From Streptomyces sp. CBMA29 (lineage in GTDB: Bacteria; Actinomycetota; Actinomycetes; Streptomycetales; Streptomycetaceae), in contig NZ_MECL01000034.1 of NCBI RefSeq assembly GCF_014596445.1, forward strand, positions 50,012 through 114,011: a stretch of DNA of 64,000 nucleotides, read 5' to 3'. Positions 11,395 to 19,262 of the stretch are shown one piece after another; the stretch's first letter is position 1, and every line of letters begins with the position of its first letter. The position numbers and the translations under genes are program-made. The notes below the pieces were generated by a model. The model was not told where the DNA came from, did no database searches, and saw only the letters and a list, made by a program, of their open reading frames with translations.

Positions 11395-11881
11395 CTCGGG
11401 AGCGGAGAGACCGCGCAGAGGCGAGTGACATGTCCACTGTGCGGCCATCGGTGATAGTGGGGTGATATGAGACTGACACATATGGGCGACGGAACTCAAG
11501 AGTGCGGTACCGGACCGTCCGTCTGTCGGCGGTGGCCCGCTCCGGGCGGTGGCGGCGGGAATCGGGCGATGCCGCCGAGTACGCGGCCGGAACTACCAGT
11601 TCACGACGTCATGACGATCGACCCGCCGATGACCGCTCGCCGAGTCACCCCGAACTCGACGCCCTGCGGCATGGGTTGACCGAAGCCGTCCGGTCGCTGT
11701 TTCGCCGCACACCACCGACCTGCCCGGCTCGATGAATACGACAGAAGATGCCGGGAACCCCGCGTGAACCCGTGAGCGCCGAGTGCCGCGAGAGGGCTTG
11801 ACACCGCCTGCCCGATGCAGCACGCTTCCGTCGTTCCGACGACAGTCACCGTCCCCAAGAACGGGTGTCTCGCCGGTAAGC

Positions 11882-11897
11882 ATGTTAGCGCTCACAT
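11882..11897 (+). promoter_or_regulatory. LacI-type operator upstream of the second GH54 gene
   Basis: ATGTTAGCGCTCACAT, a pseudo-palindrome centred on CG. It lies about 160 bases before the GH54 start and is oriented the same way relative to its gene as the site at 11375-11394. Shared control of the two transcription units is implied; the LacI gene at 15855-16898 is a candidate binder but has no such site of its own. Confidence 0.75.
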
Positions 11898-12058
11898 TTT
11901 TTACGTGTGCGCTCGGCCTTGGCTCCCCCCACCTGCCAGGAGACCTGCGTGAACGTCAGGCCCATTCCCGACCGGCCTCACGGAACCCGCAGCCCACTCG
12001 CCACGACAGCGCCAGCCCGCGCGATCCCACCGGACCGCGCCTCAGAAGGGAGATCCCG

Positions 12059-13639
12059 ATGGACGACAGACTCACACGAGGTGGTGCGCCCTCCCGGCAC
12101 GGCGGCATCCGCCGCATCTGGGAGCCGGTCCTGCGCCGAACCCGGCTGAACACCGAGCCCGCCCCCGCCGCCAGGACCGCGCGTCGGCGCGCCGGTCTTC
12201 CGGCCAAGCTGGCCGCGGCGGCCCTGCTCGTGGTCGGCGCCCTGGCCGGGGGCGCGGCGGGAGCCGGTACGGCGCGGGCCGCCGGCTCGGGGCCCTGCGA
12301 CATCTATCAGTCCGGTGGCACGCCGTGCGTGGCGGCGCACAGTACGACGCGCGCGTTGTACTCGGCGTACAACGGGCCGCTGTACCAGGTCAGGCGTGCC
12401 TCGGACAACACGACGAAGAACATCGGGCTGCTCAGCGTCGGCGGTTACGCGGACGCCGCCTCGCAGGACTCCTTCTGCGCGGGCACGAGCTGTCTCATCA
12501 CGGTCATCTACGACCAGTCGGGCCGTAACAACAACCTGACCCAGGCTCCGGGCGGCAGCGCGGCCGGCGGACCCGACAACCTCGCCGGCGCCACCGCCGC
12601 GCCCACCATGGTCGGCGGCCACAAGGCGTACGGGGTCTTCGTGGCCCCCGGCACCGGCTACCGGAACAACCACACCAACGGGATCGCGACCGGCGACGAC
12701 CCCGAGGGCATGTACGCCATCTTCGACGGCACCCACTACAACGGCGGCTGCTGCTTCGACTACGGCAACGCCGAGACGGACAGCAACGACGACGGCAACG
12801 GCACGATGGAAGCCATCTACTTCGGCAACATCAGGGTCTGGGGCTACGGCGCGGGCAACGGTCCATGGATCATGGCCGACCTGGAGAACGGCCTGTTCTC
12901 CGGTGTCGACCAGCACTACAACGCCAACGACCCGACCATCAACTACCGCTACACCACCGCCATCATCAAGGGCACCCACAACCAGTGGGCCATCCGCGGC
13001 GGCAACGCCCAGTCCGGCGGCCTGTCCACCTTCTACAGCGGGCCGCGCCCCAACGTCTCCGGCTACAACCCGATGCGCAAGCAGGGCGCCATCATCCTCG
13101 GCACCGGCGGCGACAACAGCAAGGGAGCCCAAGGCACCTTCTATGAAGGCGTCATGACCTCCGGCTACCCCTCGGACGCCACCGAGAACGCCGTCCAGGC
13201 GAACATCACCGCGGCCGGATACACCAACTCCTCCGGTACCGGTACGACCGGTGCGTTGCACGCGGTGGGTGCGGGCAAGTGCCTGGATGTGCCGAATTCC
13301 TCGACCACGCCGGGTACGCAGCCGCAGATCTGGGACTGCAACGGCCAGGCCAACCAGAGCTGGTCGCGTACGTCCTCGAATCAGTTGACGGTCTTCTCCG
13401 GCGGCAGTCAGTTGTGCCTGGACGCGTACGACAACCAGACCGCGGCCGGTACGAAGGTCGTGACCTGGACCTGTAACGGCGGTGCCAACCAGCAGTGGCA
13501 GGTGAACTCCAACGGCACGGTCACCGGCACCCAGTCCGGTCTCTGCCTCGATGTCACCGGAGCCTCCACCGCCAACGGCGCCCTCGCCGAACTGTGGACC
13601 TGCAACGGCGGCAGCAACCAGCAATGGACCCTCGGCTGA
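12059..13639 (+). CDS. Secreted alpha-L-arabinofuranosidase, GH54 with CBM13 (ricin-type) module, second copy
   Basis: This 526-residue paralogue of the product encoded at 8515-10026 has a longer, arginine-rich N-region before a signal-peptide core at about residues 50-70. The GH54 domain opens with 'GPCDIYQSGGTPCVAAHSTT' and contains 'ADLENGLF'. A C-terminal CBM13 trefoil has NQSW, NQQW and NQQW repeats. The ATG at 12059 follows AAGGGAG; an in-frame upstream extension to 11783 crosses the operator and is rejected. The two GH54 proteins differ widely in the loops, so this is an old duplication, perhaps with different linkage preference. Confidence 0.92.
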   Translation: MDDRLTRGGAPSRHGGIRRIWEPVLRRTRLNTEPAPAARTARRRAGLPAKLAAAALLVVGALAGGAAGAGTARAAGSGPCDIYQSGGTPCVAAHSTTRALYSAYNGPLYQVRRASDNTTKNIGLLSVGGYADAASQDSFCAGTSCLITVIYDQSGRNNNLTQAPGGSAAGGPDNLAGATAAPTMVGGHKAYGVFVAPGTGYRNNHTNGIATGDDPEGMYAIFDGTHYNGGCCFDYGNAETDSNDDGNGTMEAIYFGNIRVWGYGAGNGPWIMADLENGLFSGVDQHYNANDPTINYRYTTAIIKGTHNQWAIRGGNAQSGGLSTFYSGPRPNVSGYNPMRKQGAIILGTGGDNSKGAQGTFYEGVMTSGYPSDATENAVQANITAAGYTNSSGTGTTGALHAVGAGKCLDVPNSSTTPGTQPQIWDCNGQANQSWSRTSSNQLTVFSGGSQLCLDAYDNQTAAGTKVVTWTCNGGANQQWQVNSNGTVTGTQSGLCLDVTGASTANGALAELWTCNGGSNQQWTLG

Positions 13640-13668
13640 CACCCACCGGCTCACGACAAGCACATCCA

Positions 13669-13715
13669 CCCACCCCGGTGGCTCGCCGGCGCTCCCGGCG
13701 AGCCACCGGGGTGGG
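13669..13715 (+). terminator. Hairpin terminator after the second GH54 gene
   Basis: A perfect 21-bp inverted repeat with a 5-base loop (arms 13669-13689 and 13695-13715), starting 30 bases after the stop. It separates the arabinofuranosidase gene from the AraC regulator gene. Confidence 0.9.
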
Positions 13716-13826
13716 AGCCGAACGTACCGAATCGCCGAGGACCGTGACGGCGCTGCGAGCGGTACGGTTCTGGCGCGTACGAGGTCGTGCCGGATCATCG
13801 GGCTGCGGAAGAGGGGGCGAGGGGTC

Positions 13827-14624
13827 GTGACCGCGATCGCGTACGTTCCGACGGCGCTTGTCCGGCTCGACGAGCCGCCCGCCCCCGCCGCCGTGGGCGT
13901 CGGCATCCACGGCCCCGCCGGGCAGGTCGACGAGTTCCGGTTGCCGGATCTGTGGCAGTTCCATCTCTACGACTACGAGGCCGACTTGACCGTGGACGGT
14001 GTCGGGCACGAGATCCGCCCCGGCAGCGTCAGCCTGGTGCCGCCAGGAACACCGGTGCGGTACCGCTATCGAGGCCGTTCCGAGCACTTCTACGTCCACG
14101 CGCGCCTCGGGACCGTCGGAAGTCCTCGTGAGGTGCCCACCGTTCAGCACGCGGGCCGCCAGGCCGCCCAGCTCACCGGGCAACTGCGGCAGGCCGTGGC
14201 CGCCTGGCCGAGCACACCGGGGCGTGCGGTCGCCGAGGTGTGGGCCGCTCTGTGGCGGGTGGCCGAACTCGCCCCGCCGCACGACCGGAACACGCCGGCC
14301 GCCACTCACCCGGCGGTGGCGGCGGCGGTCGCACTGATCGAGGCACGGCTGGCGGAGCCGCTCACCGTCCCGGAGATCGCGAAGGCGGTCGGTGTCTCCC
14401 ACAACCATCTGACCCGGCTCTTCCGCACGGCCACCAAGGAGACCGTGGTCGGCTACATCCGGGCGCGCAGGATGGCTCAGGCCCGGCACCTGTTGCGGGC
14501 CAGCACGCTCTCCATCCCCGCCATCGCCGCGACCGTGGGAATCCCGGACCTCCAGAGGTTCAACAAGACGTGCCACCGTGAACTGGGGGCATCTCCGCGC
14601 GCCGTCCGCGCCCATCTCGCGTGA
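13827..14624 (+). CDS. AraC-family transcriptional regulator
   Basis: This 265-residue protein has an N-terminal cupin-like sensor half (about residues 1-105; note 'EIRPGSVSLVPPGTPVRYRY') and a C-terminal AraC DNA-binding domain with two helix-turn-helices. The second HTH holds the family segment 'SIPAIAATVGIPDLQRFNKT'. The first HTH is 'LTVPEIAKAVGVSHNHLTRL'. The GTG start follows GAGGGG. Regulators of this build respond to small ligands such as sugars. The likely target is the adjacent dioxygenase unit 72 bases downstream or the flanking glycosidase genes. Confidence 0.88.
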   Translation: MTAIAYVPTALVRLDEPPAPAAVGVGIHGPAGQVDEFRLPDLWQFHLYDYEADLTVDGVGHEIRPGSVSLVPPGTPVRYRYRGRSEHFYVHARLGTVGSPREVPTVQHAGRQAAQLTGQLRQAVAAWPSTPGRAVAEVWAALWRVAELAPPHDRNTPAATHPAVAAAVALIEARLAEPLTVPEIAKAVGVSHNHLTRLFRTATKETVVGYIRARRMAQARHLLRASTLSIPAIAATVGIPDLQRFNKTCHRELGASPRAVRAHLA

Positions 14625-14696
14625 GGGTGAGAATCGACCAGTGGACGGTGAACATGACCCACGCCCTGCGCCTGGACCGTCCGTAGCGTGAGGGCC

Positions 14697-15536
14697 ATGG
14701 AGGACACCGAGAAAGAGATCCCGAACACGAGCGGTGAGCTGCTCGGTTCGGTGCGGATGGCCCGTTTCGTGGCCCGCGGATCACTACGCCTTGACGCCGT
14801 GGTCCCGGCCGGGATGAACGCCGAGGCGTTGCGTGTGCTGGCGGACGGGGTGCCCCCGGTGCCGTACGGCACACCGCTCGACCAGGCGTTCCCCCAGGGG
14901 TCGTTCGTCGCCAGGCTGCTCGGACTGCCGCGGGTGGCAGGCGCCTTGCGCAGCCTGGTGGGCCCCGGGCCGACCGTCGACCACCACGCCGTGCACATCC
15001 GCGAGCCCCGCGGCGGCGAGGCCCAGCCCCTGCACGCGGACGCCATCATCGACGTCCGGCCGGACGCGTTCGACGTCCAGCTCATGTACTACCCGCAGGA
15101 AGTCACCCTGGAGATGGGGGGCACGCTCAGCGTGCCCGGCAGTCATCTGCGGCGTGTCAACGAGTCCGACACCGGCCGGTACCAGAACCTCGCAGGGCAG
15201 GACCGCCTTGTCTGTCCGGCGGGGACCGTGGTGTTTCTGCACCACGGCCTCTGGCACGGCGGCCGTCGCAATGACAGCGACATCGTCCGCTACATGTTCA
15301 AGGTCCGCTTCAACCCGACGGTGCGCCAGCGGCTTCTGTGGGACGCCACGGACCTGGACGATCCGCGGGTGCGCACCGAACTGGACGCGCACTTCCCATG
15401 GTACGAGCAGGCGGCCGGGCGCCTGGAGCGCTACAACCGCGTGCTGCTGTGGCGTGAACTCACCGGTGACAGCGCGTTCGACCTCGACCACTGGGTGACC
15501 AGGGTCACCAACCGCCCTCGGAAGGCCGCCGCATGA
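14697..15536 (+). CDS. Phytanoyl-CoA dioxygenase (PhyH) family protein
   Basis: A 279-residue Fe(II)/2-oxoglutarate-dependent oxygenase of the PhyH superfamily. The iron-binding HxD is visible as 'AQPLHADAIIDV' and the distal His in 'VVFLHHGLWHGG', with an Arg further on ('FKVRFNPTVRQR') suited to bind 2-oxoglutarate. The substrate is unknown. The start at ATG 14697 follows GTGAGGG; a GTG nine bases upstream is possible. The stop overlaps the next small gene, and the AraC regulator lies immediately upstream, an arrangement seen in streptomycete carbohydrate clusters. Confidence 0.8.
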   Translation: MEDTEKEIPNTSGELLGSVRMARFVARGSLRLDAVVPAGMNAEALRVLADGVPPVPYGTPLDQAFPQGSFVARLLGLPRVAGALRSLVGPGPTVDHHAVHIREPRGGEAQPLHADAIIDVRPDAFDVQLMYYPQEVTLEMGGTLSVPGSHLRRVNESDTGRYQNLAGQDRLVCPAGTVVFLHHGLWHGGRRNDSDIVRYMFKVRFNPTVRQRLLWDATDLDDPRVRTELDAHFPWYEQAAGRLERYNRVLLWRELTGDSAFDLDHWVTRVTNRPRKAAA

Positions 15537-15847
15537 CCGTCACCACGTCACGTTCCGCGCCGACCCTCCGGCAGCAGGTGCTGGTGCTGTACCTGTCCAC
15601 GTCCACCCTGGACTCCCCGGTCGTCGGCTGGTCCCGCTACGACGGGACCGGCCGGACCACCCCGACCGCGGGCGACAGCGACGAGCCGCCCTACGCTTCC
15701 GGGGTCGCGGCGCTGTGCGACGGCTGGCGGCTGATCCAGGCATCCCCGCTCTTCCCGCCGCACCCGGGCAGTGAGTACGACGTCTCCTTCCTCAAGCACG
15801 AGTTCTTCTTCGAGCGCATCGTCGACCTCCCGGGCGGCGACGTGTGA
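15533..15847 (+). CDS. Small conserved-looking protein, function unknown
   Basis: A 104-residue protein translationally coupled by a four-base overlap to the PhyH-type oxygenase gene. It has no signal peptide or membrane segment. The C-terminal half reads 'GWRLIQASPLFPPHPGSEYD' followed by 'SFLKHEFFFERI', which looks folded and conserved, so the gene is probably real. A role as partner of the oxygenase is only a guess from the overlap. Confidence 0.65.
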   Translation: MTVTTSRSAPTLRQQVLVLYLSTSTLDSPVVGWSRYDGTGRTTPTAGDSDEPPYASGVAALCDGWRLIQASPLFPPHPGSEYDVSFLKHEFFFERIVDLPGGDV

Positions 15848-15854
15848 ACGGCAC

Positions 15855-16898
15855 TCAGCGCCTGGGCGGCGCCGTACTCTCCCGGACCACGAGCCGCGTG
15901 GCGAATTCCAGACCGATCTGCGGCACCTTCTCGCCGCGTCCCAGGGCGAGTGCCAACTCCGTCGCGGCGGCGGCCATTTCGGTCAGCGGCTGGTGAACCG
16001 TCGTGAGCGGCGGGTCCACCCACGCCACCACCGGGACGTCGTCGAAGCCGACCACGCTCAGATCCCCCGGCACGCTCAGCCCGGCCTCGCGCGCCGCCTG
16101 GTAGACGCCGAGCGCCTGCATGTCGTTCGCGGCGAAGATCGCGGTCGGCCGGTCGGGGCGGGCGAGGAGTTCGCTCGCCGCGGCCTGCCCGTCCTCGCGG
16201 GTCAGCCCGGTACGCAGGACGAGTTCGGGGTCGGCGGGAAGCCCGGCCTCCTCCAGCGCGGATCGGTACCCGGCCACCCTCGCCAGGCAGTACCCGTGAT
16301 CCGGACCGCTGATCATGGCGATGCGCCGGTGCCCGAGCCCGGTCAGATGCCGGGCCGCGGACTGGCCGCCCTTGAAGTTGGTCGCGCCGACGTAGGGGAC
16401 CCCGTCCGGGACGTCGTCCATCGGGTCGAAGACGACGTACGGAATGTCCTTCGCGGTCAGGCGGTCGCGCTCCGCGTCCGAAAGCTGGGCCACCGACAGC
16501 ACGGCCTGCGGACGCCGCCCCACGGTCTCGTCCACGGCGGCCTCCGAGTCGTGCAGCCCGAACCTGGAGACCATCACGCCCGTCCGGTTCCTGCTGGCCA
16601 CCTGCTCCACGCCCCGCAGGATCTCCACGGCCCACATGCTCTCCAGCTCGCGGAAGACCAGCTCCACGATCTTCTGGCGGTTGCCCTTGGGCTTGCGGTA
16701 GCCGTACCTGTTGATCAGCTCCTCGACGCGGGCCCGCGTCTGGTCCGAGACACCCGCGCGGCCGTTGAGCACTTTCGACACCGTGGGAACCGAGACACCC
16801 GCGGACTGCGCGATGTACGCGATGGTCACCGACGCGGCCCCGTCGCCCGGCGCCGCGTTCCCGCTGTCCTGCGCCGCACTCTCGTTCTTGTCGGCCAC
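15855..16898 (-). CDS. LacI-family transcriptional regulator
   Basis: This 347-residue repressor has an N-terminal LacI HTH ('VTIAYIAQSAGVSVPTVSKV', then hinge helix 'LNGRAGVSDQTRARVEELI') and a periplasmic-binding-protein-like sugar sensor domain ending 'FATRLVVRESTAPPRR'. The GTG start follows AAAGG. It is transcribed in the same direction as the GH42 gene 126 bases upstream and stops 7 bases from the convergent small gene. A sugar-responsive repressor of the surrounding glycoside hydrolase genes is the expected role. Confidence 0.92.
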   Translation of the reverse strand: MADKNESAAQDSGNAAPGDGAASVTIAYIAQSAGVSVPTVSKVLNGRAGVSDQTRARVEELINRYGYRKPKGNRQKIVELVFRELESMWAVEILRGVEQVASRNRTGVMVSRFGLHDSEAAVDETVGRRPQAVLSVAQLSDAERDRLTAKDIPYVVFDPMDDVPDGVPYVGATNFKGGQSAARHLTGLGHRRIAMISGPDHGYCLARVAGYRSALEEAGLPADPELVLRTGLTREDGQAAASELLARPDRPTAIFAANDMQALGVYQAAREAGLSVPGDLSVVGFDDVPVVAWVDPPLTTVHQPLTEMAAAATELALALGRGEKVPQIGLEFATRLVVRESTAPPRR

Positions 16899-17024
16899 AG
16901 CTGCCTTTCCTCGTCCCCGGGGCGGGGTGCTCGCCTGTTCCCGCGGTGCGCCCGCCCCGGCACCGCAGGTGATCCGTCATTCTGACACTGCCCGAGCGTG
17001 CCCCGGCGGAAGTCCGCCGCGGGC

Positions 17025-19169
17025 TCACCCGTCCGTCCGCGTCCGCGGTTGCGGGGCGGCGGCGAAGACCCTCACGTCCCACGGACCGAGTTCCACCCGC
17101 GCACCCGCGGGGAGGCTGCTGCCGTTCAGGACGTCGGTCAGGTCCACGGGGGCGTGCGCGGCGGCCGGTGTCCAGCTCCAGTTGTGGACCACGTGGACGC
17201 GGCGGCCGTCCGGGGCCGTACCGGTCGCGGCCGTGGCGGAGTCCGGCAGCCCCTGCCAGCCGCTCAGCGGGGCCGGGGCCGCCCACGCGGCGAGTGAGCG
17301 GGCCAGCTCCCGGCCGGGCACCGTGCCGACGCAGGTGACGCGGCCCGCACCGTGGCGGCGGGTGGTGATCGCGGGCCAGCGCCCGAAGTGCGGATGGTCG
17401 TACGTTGCCATGACCTCGGCGTCATCGACGGCCAGGCACTCCACCCAGCGGGTGGCGACCGCACCTGCCGGGAGCCGCAGTGGACTGTCCGGCGCGGTGA
17501 TCAGCGGCAGGTCGGCGTGGAGGTTGCTGAACTCGTCGTAGCGGACGCCCGCGGCCTCGACCAGGCGGGCCGGGGTCACCTCGTGACGCGCCCGCGCCTC
17601 CTGGTCGCCGTAACCCGTGCGCGGCCCGAGGACCAGATGACCGCCCGCCCGCGCGTACGCGGCGAGCCAGTCGAGCGTCCCGTCGTCGGCCACGTACAGC
17701 CCGGCCGCGATCAGCACGGGGTGCCGCCGAGCCGCCGACTCCGGGTCCGTCCCCTGCCGTGCGCCGCTCGGGTCGTGGAGCTGACGGGCGTGCAGGATGC
17801 GTACCTGGCGGCCGGCCTCGAACGCGCCGCGGTAGAACGGCTCGAAGATCCCGTCGTACGATCCGCCGTCCTGACCGCCGTCGGCGGTCGCCAGCGGCGG
17901 ATGCGCGTTCATCAGCCACTTGCTCGGCGCCGAGTACACCATCGCGATGTCGGCGTCCGGCGTGATCCCGGCGACCAGTTCGCCGGCCCGCTCGAACTCG
18001 GCTCCCAGTACGGCGAGTTCGCGGTGGACGCGGCCCGGTCGCCCGCTGTGCGGAAGGACGCCGCCCCAGTACGTCTCGGTGCCGAAGTGCAGGGTGTGCC
18101 AGTGCCAGTACTCGATCATGCGGGCACCACGCGCGACGAGCGCCCACGCGGCCTGCCGCCACTGGCCGTCGAACGCGGGCCGGTTGTCCGAACTTCCGCC
18201 GATGGCCTGGGCGTTGGTCTCGGTGATCAGGAACGGCTCCTGGCGCGAGGAGTAGATCCGGTCGGCGCTCTGGTGCAGCGCCCACGCCCCGTGCGCCATC
18301 CATTGCTGCGGCAGCTTCTCGGCCGGCGGCTCGGGCATGGTGAGACTGTCCTGCATGTCGTAGTACGGGTTGCCCGCGGTGACATCCAGGCTGTCGGTGA
18401 GCTCGTCGTCGTCCAGGCCGGGGGCGCCGTAGGCGAGGCAGGTGGTGACGAACTGCTCAGGGCTCGCGTACTCGCGCACGATAGCGGCCTGCCAGGCGAT
18501 GAACTCGCTGGTCTGCCGGGCCTCGAAGGCCCGCCAGGCCAGGTCGTACTGTGGCTGGGCGTTGCCCTTCGGAGTCCACAGGTCGGCCCAGGTCGAGAGC
18601 CGGTGTGACCAGTAGACCAGCCCCCACTCGCGGTTGAGGGTCTCCACGTCGCCGTACCGCTGCCTCAGGTCGTCCACGAAGCGCTGGAAGACGCCGTGGT
18701 TGTGGTGGATGCGGGTGCCCGGTTCGTTGTCGACCTGGAAGCCGATGACCGCGGGGTGACGTGCGTAGCGGGCGGTGACGGCGCGGATCACCCGCTCGGC
18801 GTGGAAACGGAAGGCGGGGTGGGTGTAGTCGACCTCCTGGCGGGCGCCCCAGCCGGACGGGCTGCCGCTCGCGTCGGTACCGGCGATCTCCGGGTACTGC
18901 CGGGCCAGCCAGAGCGGTACCGCGTAGGTGGGGGTGCCGAGGACGACGGCGAGGCCGCGCTCGTGGGCGCCGTCGAGGACGGGCCGCAGCCAGTCGAGCT
19001 CGAAGCGACCGTTCTCCGGCTCCCAGGTGGACCACACCGACTCGCCGACCCGGATGACGGTGAACCTCGCCTCCGCCATCAGGTCAAGGTCGGCCTCGAG
19101 GCGCTCGTACGGTTGGTACTCGTGGTAGTACGCGGCGCCGAACAGGACGCGCGAGGGCAGGTCGGCCAT
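17025..19169 (-). CDS. GH42 beta-galactosidase
   Basis: This 714-residue cytoplasmic enzyme has the GH42 opening 'VLFGAAYYHEYQPYERLEAD', catalytic acid/base Glu149 in 'GFQVDNEPGTR' and nucleophile Glu317 in 'FLITETNAQA'. The trimerisation domain (about 390-610) and C-terminal beta domain follow. The length matches the family. It would remove terminal beta-galactose from imported oligosaccharides, for instance the galactosyl side chains of xyloglucan or pectic galactan fragments. It is transcribed toward the LacI gene and away from the GH5 gene, from which a strong hairpin separates it. Confidence 0.93.
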   Translation of the reverse strand: MADLPSRVLFGAAYYHEYQPYERLEADLDLMAEARFTVIRVGESVWSTWEPENGRFELDWLRPVLDGAHERGLAVVLGTPTYAVPLWLARQYPEIAGTDASGSPSGWGARQEVDYTHPAFRFHAERVIRAVTARYARHPAVIGFQVDNEPGTRIHHNHGVFQRFVDDLRQRYGDVETLNREWGLVYWSHRLSTWADLWTPKGNAQPQYDLAWRAFEARQTSEFIAWQAAIVREYASPEQFVTTCLAYGAPGLDDDELTDSLDVTAGNPYYDMQDSLTMPEPPAEKLPQQWMAHGAWALHQSADRIYSSRQEPFLITETNAQAIGGSSDNRPAFDGQWRQAAWALVARGARMIEYWHWHTLHFGTETYWGGVLPHSGRPGRVHRELAVLGAEFERAGELVAGITPDADIAMVYSAPSKWLMNAHPPLATADGGQDGGSYDGIFEPFYRGAFEAGRQVRILHARQLHDPSGARQGTDPESAARRHPVLIAAGLYVADDGTLDWLAAYARAGGHLVLGPRTGYGDQEARARHEVTPARLVEAAGVRYDEFSNLHADLPLITAPDSPLRLPAGAVATRWVECLAVDDAEVMATYDHPHFGRWPAITTRRHGAGRVTCVGTVPGRELARSLAAWAAPAPLSGWQGLPDSATAATGTAPDGRRVHVVHNWSWTPAAAHAPVDLTDVLNGSSLPAGARVELGPWDVRVFAAAPQPRTRTDG

Positions 19170-19205
19170 GGTGAAGTCCTTAACGGGACAGGGACGTTGG
19201 AGCGC

Positions 19206-19244
19206 CCCGGCTGCCGGGCTCGGGACGTGAGCCCGGCAGCCGGG
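19206..19244 (-). terminator. Hairpin terminator after the GH5 gene
   Basis: A perfect 16-bp inverted repeat with a 7-base loop (arms 19206-19221 and 19229-19244), 18 bases beyond the stop of the GH5 gene on the minus strand and upstream of the GH42 start. Confidence 0.88.
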
Positions 19245-19262
19245 ACGTATGACGGTGGAGCC

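Larger units (their letters stand above)
11240..12058. other. Divergent promoter region between esterase and second GH54 gene
   Basis: About 820 bases with no convincing gene. Open frames here are short and lack normal codon pattern. It contains two LacI-type operators listed separately, one facing each gene, and a TTGACA at 11798-11803 that could be a -35 element for the rightward gene. An AT-richer patch around 11450-11490 is otherwise unexplained. Confidence 0.6.

Noticed and set aside
11240..11479. Upstream extension of the SGNH esterase frame
   Set aside because: It crosses the operator at 11375 and precedes a good ribosome-binding site and signal peptide at 11239.
11783..12058. 92-residue upstream extension of the second GH54 gene
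   Set aside because: It runs across the LacI-type operator and the probable promoter; a ribosome-binding site and a signal-peptide start fit the ATG at 12059.
15691..17286. 531-residue minus-strand frame across the small gene and the LacI gene
   Set aside because: It overlaps the LacI regulator and GH42 genes in another frame and is Arg/Gly-rich low-complexity sequence.
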